A stretch of DNA of 64,000 bases from Eurosta solidaginis (Eukaryota; Arthropoda; Insecta; Diptera; Tephritidae), in assembly GCF_040869045.1 (NCBI RefSeq), contig NC_090321.1, positions 180,577,596 through 180,641,595 on the forward strand, given 5' to 3'. The translations under genes were made by a program, and so were the position numbers. Of the stretch, positions 1 through 11,391 are shown in pieces; positions within the stretch are counted from its first letter, which is position 1; each line of letters opens with the position of its first letter. Below the pieces are notes generated by a model that ran no database searches, had not been told where the DNA came from, and saw only the letters and a program-made list of their open reading frames with translations.

Positions 1-541
1 TTATCATTATCACACATTTTGGGAACCACTTCTGGACCATTTCAAGAGTGTTTTAGAGAAAATTTTAGACCTAAAAATGGTACTGCTTTTGAGATAATTT
101 TGGAACTTTTTTGTATTTATTTTGGGGCTATATCGAGATTTTTGGAAGCTATTTCGGAATTGGTTTCTGGACTACCTCCTCAAAGATTTGACCTGGAATT
201 ACATTGGCGAATGCTTTATTTTAAACGCTAAAGACTGTTACTTCAGATGACACCTCAGTTAGAAAGCAGTAAATCAGATGATGGTGGATTCCAAATCCCA
301 GCAAAAACCCAGACTACTGCATTGGACAATGTATTAACACTTTTTGATAAACTGAGACTGCGAAGACTCAGTTTTAGAATGCTAAAGTCACCACCTCGAA
401 TCTCGTTTTTTTGTTTTCTGAAGCGGCTTAAGGTACCACACGATTGAATAATGAGCCAAAGCTTTGCAGGAAAAAAGCAGTTTCATACATTTCAGTCCTT
501 TTTTGAATTTGATTATGTAAGTTTGGTTCTCACTTATTCAG
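1..541. other. no recognisable gene
   Basis: AT-rich sequence with short open frames only. None resembles a known domain, and I see no terminal repeats of an element that would begin here. Confidence 0.5.
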
Positions 542-1660
542 CCCTATTCTGCATTTCGACTTGGATTGGAATTTTTTCGATTTGGCTATCTTGGTATTCT
601 GTGTTCCAATCTCTTTCGATCCAACTTCGAATCGTTCGATTTTTTGTATTCCGCATTTCGATCTTAGTTCCGTTTTTCTAAGTTGCAAATTAGTTGGCGG
701 AAAAATATTTTCTTTTATTTTTTTATTAATTTATAACAGAATTTTAACAAAAATGTAAGTAAAACTTGTTAAGAAACGTAGAAGGCTTGATGATGATTGT
801 TTTTTATATGTTTCCAGGTCAAAAACAACATGTCGTTGTCGAAGTCCTTGGACGTATTTGCCCCGCAAAAGTATCTAGCACATACTTGAAAGCATCCTTG
901 TTAAGTCGAAAGTTTTTTTTTGAACCTAAATAAGAAAATAAGTCATTAAACTTTACCACTTTTAAGTTCAATTTCTTACAATTCGTCACTCATCTCAAAT
1001 GGATTACACAAATTTCGCAATATTTGCCTTTCCATTCTCGCCTGGCAATTTTCGTATGCGTTGCTTTCCAACTCCAAAAATAATGCCGCGGCTATTGATT
1101 CCATTATAATAGACAGCTATAATTTGTGTCTGTTCGTTGAGTCCAATTATATGCCAAAGCAAGCTGCCGGCGTAGAGGAAGGTGAAGCGAAAATGTAAAC
1201 AATCTTTGCGGAAAGAATAAATAAACCTTTATAAAGTATTTTAGGCCAGTGCAATGAAATTAGCATCCTTAAAATTCAAAAATGTCAACTATATTCGTGC
1301 AGGAATCCGTTTTAACAAAACTTGGTGGCCACGGCAGGGAATTGGCCAAAAGAACGACAAAAACGCACTTACAATTATGAAAGCACTTCACTCAAAAAAA
1401 TATAACACTGCGGCAATATATTCTATTGCTTTTTTTTGTACAAAATGGCGTGGATAATAAAATATAAACGTTTTTCAGTGTTTTTTACAAATTTTCATTA
1501 ATTTATTTTGTTCCAATGTTCACACATTCCATACCAACAGCTGATTTCGAAAAATCATTTGCTCTTCCTCTTCTCTTTACGATTCCGTCGTAATGCAGAA
1601 TACCAAACTTCGATTAAAGCGGAGCGTAGAACGGGAACGTAATCGAAATGCAGAATAGGG
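542..1660. mobile_element. PIF/Harbinger-like DNA transposon relic
   Basis: An 18-bp perfect terminal inverted repeat brackets this 1.1-kb segment: CCCTATTCTGCATTTCGA at 542-559 and its reverse complement at 1643-1660. Diverged versions of the motif (TATTC-GCATT-CGA) recur inside both ends, as subterminal repeats. The minus strand carries a Harbinger-like transposase N-terminus at 976-1104. The rest of the transposase is missing, so this is an internally deleted copy. I could not find a convincing 3-bp target duplication (flanks CAG and GTG), so the outer limits may be off by a few bases. Confidence 0.6.
976..1104 (-). pseudogene. N-terminal exon of a Harbinger-like transposase (fragment)
   Basis: Reading the minus strand from an ATG at 1104 gives about 42 codons starting MESIAAALFLELES and ending NPFEMSDEL. 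This layout (MExIAA, an acidic or basic helix, then NPF) resembles the N-terminus of PIF/Harbinger transposases as I remember them. A GTAAG splice-donor-like sequence lies at the end (minus strand, plus 975-979), so the frame probably continued in a lost exon. If unspliced it stops at TAA. The DDE catalytic core is absent. The family call rests on a short stretch. Confidence 0.45.
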
Positions 1661-2274
1661 GTGATTATGTTCTTCGACTCGAGCTTCATGCTCCAGCTTC
1701 AAAAATCAAAATTACCTTGTCTGAAACTTGATTTGAATCACTCAAAGATGTTCCTCATAATACTTATGGGCCTTTAGTTGTTATCCAAGTAAATTACGTA
1801 AGGAAAGCAAAGTCGGTCATGGTGGCAGAAAAATAAATAAATACAAGCTTCAGTTGCGTCGCATTTCATTTTTCCTTCAAATCATCAGTGGGCCGAGACT
1901 ACAACGGCATGCTGACATACAATCAGTTTGTATTCGAAGAAAAATTATTTGTCTTTGCACGTCGTCAGGATCTGATCAAAAGTAAACATAAAAGGTCTTA
2001 GGCAGCATTTTTTATAGTCCGAGTAGATCGTTGACTGCACACCTTCACAATGCAGGCCGATGTTAAATATCTTCATTGCATTCGCTAATTCGTACTTTGA
2101 GTACGTTTCAAACGTTGGTTACTTGATCTAGCTTATTTTTCCTGCATATATGTTCCCCTTTTCCAAAACCTGATGCCACTCGCTGTCCTTGCCGGAAAAC
2201 TTTTCTGACAGTATGCTATCCGCCAGTAACCTTATCATATACCCTCTTCGAATGCTTATAGGCTATTTATCAAA
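1661..2274. other. no gene seen
   Basis: Short frames only. A few GC-richer stretches (2100-2270) could be the upstream part of the decayed LINE that becomes recognisable after 2275, but no motif can be read there. Confidence 0.4.
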
Positions 2275-2520
2275 AGGCATTTCTCGTAGCGCTCGACCTC
2301 TCAAAGCCTTTTGCCAGAGTCAGCCGTGACATCTTACTGAAAGGCATAGATGGATCATCTCTTCCCTCCCAGTCTAAATAGGTGAACCGCCAATACTCTG
2401 AGTGGGCGGTAGGCGTTGGGGAAATCTTGTTACGATATATCTAGGAAGTGGTAAACAAAGGAACAAAAGGGTACTCCTTATTTTGTTTAAGGTTTATCAA
2501 TAGAAGCTTTCCTTCCGACC
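2275..2520 (+). pseudogene. Jockey-type LINE reverse transcriptase fragment
   Basis: Plus-strand translation from about 2279 reads VALDLSKPFARVSRDILLKG followed by DGSSLP. This is RT block 3 of Jockey-clade non-LTR retrotransposons, where the family pattern is ALDLSKAFDTV. The catalytic Asp after AF has become Ala (PFARV). An in-frame stop follows SLPSQSK, and later sequence such as KGTKGYSLF has lost the expected GVPQG block. It lies just upstream, in family order, of the RT segment preserved at 57428-58412, so both may derive from one family. No 5' or 3' end is visible. Confidence 0.55.
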
Positions 2521-3044
2521 GAAAATAATCTTCATTGTGTCTTGCACTTTAAATTGAATTATAATGGGTACATTCGTAGATAATCTATTCTATCTCTTGT
2601 CTTATCAGTTTGCTCATCCCGTGCGTTTTGGGCGTTACTATCACCTACCATAAGGCCAATTTAAACTTAACTTTAAGTTCTCTGAAAAGTGTGTTGATTT
2701 TGTTTATAATCCTTTATTTCACAGAAACACTCTAAGCATCTAATTGGCAGCTGACTTTAACATTTTCATATTCTCTTTTGCAATTATTTGCCACATTTTT
2801 TTGTGCTTTTACTTTTTTTGTTGGTAAAGGATTAGGCCGAAGCATTAAACTAAACGATGATAGCGGCTGCCAAGCTAAAATGGTTAATTCTTTCAGAACT
2901 GAAATATTTCTATTGAATTTGTTTGTGTTTGTGTGTGTTTGGGTTAAATTTTTGTTACAATTTTTTCATGTTTTGCACTAGCACATTTATGCGCATTTAA
3001 TGGTACATCATTTTAACAGGATAACTACCAAAATGGATATATCT

Positions 3045-3843
3045 ACACTGAAAGAAATGGTGCTAGTAAAATCAACTAATCGGTTCTGTTGTTTTTGACT
3101 TAACGGCGATTCGGCCAAATTAATCGAATTATGATTCGACCGAGTTCTTTGTCAAGCGAACAAATTAGTTTAGTCATTTCAACAGAAGAGAAATTGTCGC
3201 TCTTAAGTTAACTTAATTCTGTAAAATTGACAGATTCCTAATCAATTTAACTGATTTTTTTGTTAACTCAACTGATCTCACTGGTCATTTCAACAGCGAT
3301 CAACAGTCAATATATGAGCAAATTTCAAAGAGAATTTTACGCTCACTGCGCTCTCTACTTTGTACTTATGTATGCTGTGTACTATGTGTACTATATGTAT
3401 GCACATATTTACGTATGTATATGGCAGCCGCCGTCGTGTGATGGTAGCGTGCTCCGCCTACCACACCGAAGACCCTGGGTTCACACCCCGGGCAAAGCAA
3501 CATACAAATTTTAGAAATAAGGGGTTTCAATTAGAAGAAAACTTTCCTAAGCGAGGTCACCCCTCGGCACTGTTCAGCAAGCACTCCCGAGTGTATTTCT
3601 GCCATGTAAAGATCTCAGTGAAAACTCATCTGCCTTGCAAATGCCGCAACATAGGTACTTTCGTACAAAGCTGTCGCAACAACTTTTTTTTTTTGTTCAT
3701 TTGACTACTAGAACGGTCAATTACGAATCAACGATTTGTGCGCAGTTGATTCACCACTTGTTGCGTTGGATAAAAATTGACAGAAATTTCGGTTGAATTG
3801 GCCCGTATTTTGGTTGATTTTACCAGTCTTTTTCTTTCAGTGT
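3045..3843. mobile_element. Short TIR element (CACTGAAAG ends), copy 1
   Basis: The left end CACTGAAAGAAATGG...GTAAAATCAAC and the right end, in reverse complement, CACTGAAAGAAAAAG...GTAAAATCAAC form an imperfect inverted repeat of about 30 bp. TA flanks both sides (3044-3045 and 3843-3844). Both ends are closely matched at 56027-57288, so this is a repeat family. CACTG termini hint at the CACTA/Chapaev group, but no transposase remains, so the superfamily is uncertain. A SINE is inserted at 3427-3645. Confidence 0.65.
3427..3645 (+). mobile_element. tRNA-derived SINE inside TIR element copy 1
   Basis: The head is tRNA-like: a box A-like stretch (GATGGTAGCGTGCTCCG) and a box B GGGTTCACACC at 3477-3487. 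The body contains GAGTGTATTTCTGCCATG and AAACTCATCTGCCTTGCA, shared with 39628-39935, 51898-52075 and 59725-60005. The homologous TIR element at 57 kb reads straight through TATGGCAACATAGG without it, which is an empty site. The 3' part (CTCTTCGGAGGTTATCGCGCC) seen in other copies is missing here, so this copy is 3'-truncated. Confidence 0.75.
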
Positions 3844-4418
3844 ATGTATATTTAATATATATGTAGGTAGACAAATCTATGCGCCATAAGGCTGCAGGTA
3901 TCAAAGTAGCTATAAACAAAGACAACAGTAAATTACCGTCCATGCAAAGGAACGCAGTTGGATAAACAAATAGCCAGCGGTATTTATTAGTGTAAATGCC
4001 AAACGGTCATAACAAATTTGTAGGTGCGGAAAGTTGGAAAAGGTTTCAAAAAAATATGGCTGCTATTATTTTGAATTTAAGCGCTTCTTTGATCTTTTGA
4101 CCTTTTTTGTTGTGCCTTTATTGTTTTTGCCTTAGAGCGGAAAGTTTACAATTTATTTTGGGTTAGCTGGTTTTTAATATTCTAGAAAAACTAAGCACTT
4201 CATTAATTTTCCATAGTTCTGCGTACTTTGATCGATCCTTCATCTGGGATATCTAAGCTGCGAGATAAATAAGAAATTATTTGGTTTTGTATATTTACTA
4301 TTAGAGTTTATTACATTGTATTGAATAATGTGTTTCCTTTTAATAGAAGAAAATTGTGTGTCCGTAAACTCGTTCGTTTATTTATTTTTACATTTTTGGC
4401 ATTTCATCATTATTTCTT
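3844..4418. other. no gene seen
   Basis: AT-rich unique-looking sequence with no conserved frame or terminal repeat that I can recognise. Confidence 0.4.
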
Positions 4419-4893
4419 ATACTATGTTCAAACAGAAAAATAAATTGAGGCAATTTCGATTTAAATTGAGTGGTGTTCATACAACAAAATGTGCGTGTTG
4501 GTATAAGGCGAATGGAATGAAATAAAAACATAAAACTTTGAAATGTTTTTGTGTTGCAAGGCGAATTCAGTACCAAAAGCTGAATGCTTCTTCTTGATAA
4601 TTTTCCATACAAAGCCTTGTGCAACAATATGTCAGTTAATCGAAATCAATGAAAATTTTCTTTTGACTTGACATTCTGCACGGCGAATTGGTTGAATTCA
4701 GTTTGCCACAACCTGGTATGGATTCGCCTTGGTAGTAAGACAATGTGTTCAATGTTTTGGTTTCATTTTGAGTTTGCCATCTTCTTTTGACAATCCCTAA
4801 TCCAGTGAAATGAAAAAAATAAAATCAACTGATGAGATGAGCCAACCATATAGTTGAGCCATGCGTAACTGACGTTTAAATCTACTCAATAAA
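4419..4893. repeat. Unclassified interspersed repeat, copy 1
   Basis: It starts ACTATGTTCAAACAG and ends GACGTTTAAATCTACTCAATAAA-like, and is matched at 13609-13984. Homology is interrupted reciprocally: this copy has an extra middle section (about 4560-4735), and the other has a section lacking here. The short frame starting MFKQKNKLRQ is conserved only because the DNA is. No TIR or RNA-polymerase boxes seen. Confidence 0.65.
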
Positions 4894-6262
4894 TTTTTTT
4901 ATTTCGAAAACAATTTTACTGAAAAAATTAGATTTTTTCTAAATGGAAAAGAACTACAAACAACGCAGGGTACTTGGAGAGGAAGTTCTGGATACTTATT
5001 TCTCGAGTTTTGTTTTGAAAAATACGATTACTGTTATTTTTGTTTTTCATATTTTGTTTATTGTTATCATGATTCAATCACAAGAGGTTTGCTTTTTTGA
5101 CAATTGCAGCCATTTTGCTCCCAAATCGAATTGACATTCGTTAACTCTGTTGTTTCTTTGTGATTTTTCGAAAAATATTAGTAGTAGAAATATGAAGCAA
5201 TCAGTTTACAAATACCCGATAAGTACTGAGTTGCATAATTCTTTAGAACAATTTTATAATTTTATGCCCATGATCTATTATTGTGGGTTTTATGAAAAGT
5301 ACGGACACCAAGGAATCGTGCATTTTCGTAAACCTATGAACATATTCATCGTTCAACGTCAAAAACTCGACTAGTAAATCGATTCACGTAAAAATGTCAT
5401 TAGTAAATAACGGAGATGTCATAAAGAAATGTACTCATTGAGCATGTTAACTTATTCATTTCGTATGTTCGCAACATTCGTCTCCATTTAAGAATTTAAG
5501 GAGTCGGTTTATATTTTGAATGTTATGTACTTATATTCTTATTTGATATATTCGGAACTCGTTAGATGGTATCAAAGGAACGTGTTCCGAATATTCAGAA
5601 TTAATGAATACTTAAACGGAAAAGAGCTTTCCGGAATTTCTGAGTAAAAAGTGTAGCAGGACCGCTTAACTCTTAACAATAAGCCATTTTCTTTTATTTT
5701 TTTTTTGTAAGTTCATTGCGTCTGCTGAGTAGAGTATCACCCCATATCGGCTGCCTGTTCCAAATAGTCCTATCTCAAAATATTTAAAAAAAATTTCACA
5801 TTTCAGTATTTGGCACAAACTGCCCTATATTAGAATTAGATTGAAGAACGCCTTATCTCAGATTGCTTTTCATTAAATCCCTCTTATGTCAAAATGCATT
5901 GAACTTATACTCAGATCTGGAGTTTTTGAAACAAATTTTGAGATAGTGTATTTATGAATAAAGTTCTAACGTACGACATTCTTCAAACAAATTCTGAAAG
6001 AATGACCAAACCACCATAACTCTTTATCAATTCACGAAATATTTAGTAGAAAATGAATTATTTCCCCCAAAACCTCTTGGCATTTACAGATTTATTATCA
6101 CTAATAATATACTACTAAAGGTAATTTTCTACTACAATTTTCGCTGAAGGGGATTGAAATATTCACAGATATTTGTTTTTCATATTTTGGTATATACATT
6201 AGATGCCACGCCCCTAAATATTAAAAATACCCCATATGCACTGAAGACTTCTATTTACTCCC
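4894..6262. other. no gene seen
   Basis: AT-rich, short frames only. Sequence such as AAATGAAAAAG and CATTTTG-rich tracts gives no domain match. Confidence 0.4.
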
Positions 6263-6355
6263 TCCAGCGGATCTGCATCCGGCAAAGGATCGTCAACATC
6301 GATAACACTCCCCAAGGCCTTCGGGGAGTGTCGTAATCGCTACAACAACAACAAC
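6263..6355 (+). repeat. 3' tail of a (CAA)n-ending interspersed repeat
   Basis: GGATCTGCATCCGGCAAAGG, then CATCGATAACACTCCCC, a short GGGGAGTG hairpin arm, then TCGCTACAACAACAACAAC. The same tail occurs at 17510-17592. The (CAA)n end suggests a 3'-anchored retroposon. Only the last ~90 bp are present here. Confidence 0.6.
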
Positions 6356-6403
6356 TTCTATTTCCTACAAATTGGAGCAAATTTCATCCAAATCGGCCCC
6401 ACG

Positions 6404-6431
6404 CACAGTGCCGCGAAGGTGGACAAAAATA
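6404..6431 (+). repeat. Left terminal signal: 12-RSS-like
   Basis: Heptamer CACAGTG (6404-6410), spacer CCGCGAAGGTGG (12 nt, 6411-6422), nonamer ACAAAAATA (6423-6431). The V(D)J consensus is heptamer CACAGTG, 12 or 23 nt, and nonamer ACAAAAACC. The heptamer is identical and the nonamer matches at 7 of 9. Confidence 0.85.
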
Positions 6432-7375
6432 CAAAAATCGACTGTCTTGAAACTTAGATGTTTTGATGTCAAGTTACAGCTAAAACTCCAACTAAGAGAA
6501 GTTCATAAGTTGTTTTGTGATAAAAACAACTTTCTGCCTCACACACCCCTCAAAATACACTTATTTTCTACATACTATTTCATTTTGGGGTTTCGCACAT
6601 AAAAGTGGTCGCAGTTAAAAAATTTTTAAAAATACATTTTTATTCCTAGCAAAATCAAATTTTGCACTTTGATGAAGATATATGCGACAAACCAAAAAAT
6701 TTTTGGTACATAAAAAAACACTTATACAAATATTTTTTTTATTAATAAATAAATATATGAATAAACATACCAAAATCCGAAATTTTGGTAAATTTGAAGA
6801 CAAAGAAAACCCAAGTCGGTGACATTTTTTTTTGTTTATGGTAGTTTGGACCTTCTACTAACAGAAATAATCGAAATCTCTTCCGCCTTCTTCCGCCTCG
6901 CGAAAATCTTCAATTTTGAAAAAGTGAATAAATGCCTTTTTTTTGGTACTGCTTTAGCATTAGACGAAACGCGAACAAAAAGAAAAAATAAATATGTGAC
7001 ATATTCATCTTCATCTGCATATTTAGCTTAAGCACAAACAAAAAGAGCTCTGCGAAAATGCACATTAGGGTGGTCCAATTGCTTTTTTTTTTTTTTTTAT
7101 TTATCTCTTTTATAATTTTGTTCACCTAACTAATTACTTTATCTGTGAAAAATTTCATAGTTTTACTATTAGTGGAAGATGGTGCTCAACGCGAGTTTAA
7201 AATTTCATTTATAACTTGTATTTGACATATTTTTTCTATCCATTTAACAAAAAAAATCAGGATTAAAAAATATAAAACAGCAATAAGCACCTTTTATATC
7301 TTAACCGACTTTTCTTAAATTTAAACTTGAAAGTAAAGTATGAGTAACAATATACTGAAAAGGCCAACATTTTTT

Positions 7376-10300
7376 TATACTCAGTTGAGCAGAGCTCACA
7401 GAGTATATTAAGTTTGATTGGATAACGGTTGGTTGTATATATATAAAGGAATCGAGATAGATATAGACTTCCATATATCAAAAAAATCAGGATCGAAAAA
7501 AAATTTGATTGATCCATGTCCGTCCGCCCGTTAACACGATAACTTGAGTAAATTTTGAGGTATCTTGATGAAATTTGGTATGTAGGTTCCTGAGCACTCA
7601 TCTCAGATCGCTATTTAAAATGAACGATATCGGACTATAACCACGCCCACTTTTTCGATATCGAAAATTTCGAAAAACCGAAAAAGTGCGATAATTCATT
7701 ACAAAAGACCGATACAGCGACGAAACTTGGTAGATGAGTTGAACTTATGACGCAGAATAGAAAATTAGTAAAATTTTGGACAATGGGCGTGGCACCGCCC
7801 ACTTTTAAAAGAAGGTAATTTAAAACTTTTGCAAGCTGAAATTTGGCAGTCGTTGAAGATATCATTATGAAATTTGGCAGGAACGTTACTCCTATTACTA
7901 TATGTACGGTTAATAAAAATTAGCAAAATCGGAGAAGGACCACGCCCACTTAAAAAAAAAAAATTTTAACAAAAAATTTAATATCTTTACAGTATATAAG
8001 TAAATTATGTCAACATTCAACACCAGTAATGATATGGTGCAACAAAATACAAAAATAAAAGAAAATTTCAAAATGGGCGTGGCTCCGCCCTTTTTCATTT
8101 AATTTGTCTAGGATACTTTTAACGCCATAAGTCGAACAAAAATTAACCAATCCTTTTGAAATTGGGCACGGGCATAGATTTTATGACGTTAACTGTTTTC
8201 TGTGAAAATGGGCGAAATCGGTTGATGTCACGCCCAGTTTTATACACAGTCGTCCGTCTGTCCTTCCGCATGGCCGTTAACACGATAACTTGAGCAAAAA
8301 TCGACATATCTTTAATGAACTTAGTTCACGTGCTCACTTGAACTCACTTTATCTTGGTATGAAAAATGAACGAAATCCGACTATGACCACGCCCACTTTT
8401 TCGATATCGAAAATTATGAAAAATGAAAAAAATGCCATAATTCTATACCAAATACGAAAAAAGAGATGAAACATGGTAAGGTAATTGGATTGTTTTATTG
8501 ACGCGAAATATAACTTTAGAAAAAACTTTATAAAATGGTTGTGACACCTACCATATTAAGTAGAAGAAGATGAAAAAGTTCTGCAGGGCGAAATAAAAAA
8601 CACTTAAAATCTTGGCAGGTATTACATATATAAAAAAAAAAATAAGCGGTATCCAGCAGATGATGTTCTAGGTCACCCTGGTCCACATTTTGGTCGATAT
8701 CTGGAAAACGCCTTCACATATACAACTACCACCACTCCCTTTTAAAACTTTCATTAATACCTTTAATTTGATACCCATATCGTACAAACTCATTCTAGAG
8801 TCACCCCTGTTCCACCTTTATGGCGATATCTCGAAAAGGCGTCCACCTATAGAACTAAGGCCCACTCCCTTTTAAAAATACGCATTAACTCCTTTCGTTT
8901 GATACCCATATTGCACAAACGAATTCTAGAGTTACCCCTGGCCCACCTTTATGGCGATATCTCGAAACGGCGTCCACCTATGGAACTAAGGATTACTGCC
9001 TTTTAAAATACTCATTAACACCTTTCATTTGATACCCATATTGTACAAACAAATTCTAGGGTCACCCATGGTCCACCTTTATGGCGATATCTCGAAACGG
9101 CGTCCACTTGTAGAACTAAGGCCCACTCCCTTTTAAAATACTCATTAATACCTTTCGTTTGATGCCCATATTGTGCAAACAAATTCTAGGGCCACCCCTG
9201 GTCCACCTTTATGGCGATATCTCGAAACGGCGTCCACCTATGGAACTAAGGATTACTCCCTTTTAAAATGCTCATTAACACCTTTCTTTTGATACCCATA
9301 TTGTACAAACAAATTCTAGGGTCACCCATGGTCCACCTTTATGGCGATATCTCGAAACGGCGTCCACCTATGGAACTAAGGATTACTCCCTTTTAAAATT
9401 CTCATTAACACCTTTCATTTGATAACCACATCGTACAAACGCATTCTATAGTCACCCCTGGTCCACCTCTATGGCGATATCTCGAAAAGGCGACCACCTA
9501 TACAACAACCACCACTCCCTTTTAAAACTTTCATTAATACCTTTAATTTGATACCCATATCGTACAAACACATTCTAGAGTCACCCCTGGTCCACCTTTA
9601 TGGCGATATTTCGAAACGGCGTCCACTTGTAGAACTAAGGCCCACTCCCTTTTAAAATACTCATTAACACCTTTCTTTTGATACCCATATTGTACAAACA
9701 AATTCTAGGGTCACCCATGGTCCACCTTTATGGCGATATCTCGAAACGGCGTCCACCTATGGAACTAAGGATTACTCCCTTTTAAAATTCTCATTAACAC
9801 CTTTCATTTGATAACCACATCGTACAAACGCATTCTATAGTCACCCCTGGTCCACCTCTATGGCGATATCTCGAAAAGGCGACCACCTATACAACAACCA
9901 CCACTCCCTTTTAAAACTTTCATTAATACCTTTAATTTGATACCCATATCGTACAAACACATTCTAGAGTCACCCCTGGTCCACCTTTATGGCGATATTT
10001 CGAAACGGCGTCCACTTGTAGAACTAAGGCCCACTCCCTTTTAAAATACTCATTAACACCTTTCGTTTGATGCCCATATTGTGCAAACAAATTCTAGGGT
10101 CACCCATGGTCCACCTTTATGGTGATATTTCGAAACGGCGGCCACCTATACAACTACCACCACTCCCTTTTAAAACTTTCATTAATACCTTTAATTTGAT
10201 ACCCATATCGTACAAACACATTCTAGAGTCACCCCTGGTCCACCTTTATGGCGATATTTCGAAACGGCGTCCACTTGTAGAACTAAGGCCCACTCCCTTT

Positions 10301-11246
10301 TAAAATACTCATTAACACCTTTCTTTTGATACCCATATTGTACAAACAAATTCTAGGGTCACCCATGGTCCACCTTTATGGCGATATCTCGAAACGGCGT
10401 CCACCTATGGAACTAAGGATTACTCCCTTTTAAAATTCTCATTAACACCTTTCATTTGATAACCACATCGTACAAACGCATTCTATAGTCACCCCTGGTC
10501 CACCTCTATGGCGATATCTCGAAAAGGCGACCACCTATACAACAACCACCACTCCCTTTTAAAACTTTCATTAATACCTTTAATTTGATACCCATATCGT
10601 ACAAACACATTCTAGAGTCACCCCTGGTCCACCTTTATGGCGATATTTCGAAACGGCGTCCACTTGTAGAACTAAGGCCCACTCCCTTTTAAAATACTCA
10701 TTAACACCTTTCGTTTGATGCCCATATCGTACAAACACATTCTAGAGTCACCCCTGGTCCGCCTTTATGGCGATATTTCGAAACGGCATCCACCTATAGA
10801 ACTAAGGCCCACTCCCTTTTAAAATACTCATTAACACCATTCGTTTGATGCCCATATTGTACAAACAAATTCTAGGGTCGCCCCTGGTCCACCTTTGTGG
10901 CGATATCTCGAAACGGCGTCCACCTATGGAACTAAGGATTACTCCCGTTTAAAATACTCATTAACACCTTTCGTTTGATACCCATATCGTACAAACGCAT
11001 TCTAGAGTCAACCCTGATCCACCTTTATGGCTATATCCCTAAATGGCGTCCACCTATAGAACTATGGCCCACTCCCTCATAAAATACTCTTTAATGCCTT
11101 TCATTTGATACACATGTCATACAAGCACATTCCAGGGTTTCCCTCGGTTCATTTTCCTACATGGTTATTTTCCCTTATGCTGTCACCATAGCTCTCAACT
11201 GAGTATGTAATGTTCGGTTACACCCGAACTTAACCTTCCTTACTTG
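7376..11246 (+). mobile_element. Minisatellite-bearing Helentron/DINE-like element, copy A
   Basis: The start is TATACTCAGTTGAGCAGAGC. The end is CTCTCAACTGAGTATG, then hairpin GTTCGG-TTACAC-CCGAAC (11212-11229), then TTAACCTTCCTTACTTG. The inverted ACTCAGTTGAG motif near both ends, a central tandem array (8670-11140), a 3' hairpin, no target duplication and T-rich junctions resemble Helentron-associated DINE-type non-autonomous elements. The class is inference. The non-repeat part contains many short GGGCGTGG and CGATATCGAAAA inverted motifs. It has no coding capacity. It lies inside the RAG1-like transposon, so it is younger than that element. Confidence 0.75.
8670..11140 (+). repeat. ~130-bp tandem array, about 19 units, with higher-order repeats
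   Basis: Each unit contains GTCCACCTTTATGGCGATAT-, TCGAAACGGCGTCCACC, ACTCCCTTTTAAAA and TTTGATACCCATAT. The phrase GGCGATAT recurs about every 130 bp from 8821 to 11028. A three-unit block starting CCTTTCTTTTGATACCC repeats at 9281 and 9670 (389 bp) and again at 10318 (648 bp, five units), showing higher-order amplification. Open frames read across it are artefacts of the repeat. Confidence 0.9.
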
Positions 11247-11391
11247 TTTAATATAAACTTGAACCACCTTAATGCACATATGTGCGTGTGAAAACAAGTG
11301 ACCGCAGCAGGTAAATCGGCACTTGTTTATCTCACTTCAAAATAAAGTGTCGAAAGCCAAAACATAAAACTTTTATAATAAATAAATAAAA

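Noticed and set aside
3440..3500. tRNA gene
   Set aside because: Box A and box B are present, but no cloverleaf acceptor pairing is visible and the sequence continues into a shared SINE body.
6432..7375. A RAG2-like gene between the left terminal signal and the nested element
   Set aside because: The stretch is AT-rich with short frames only and no kelch-like Gly-Gly pattern.
8690..10303. Open frames of 61-78 codons in array A with repeated YGDISKRRP motifs
   Set aside because: They are translations of the ~130-bp tandem repeat; period and boundaries follow the DNA repeat, with no start context.
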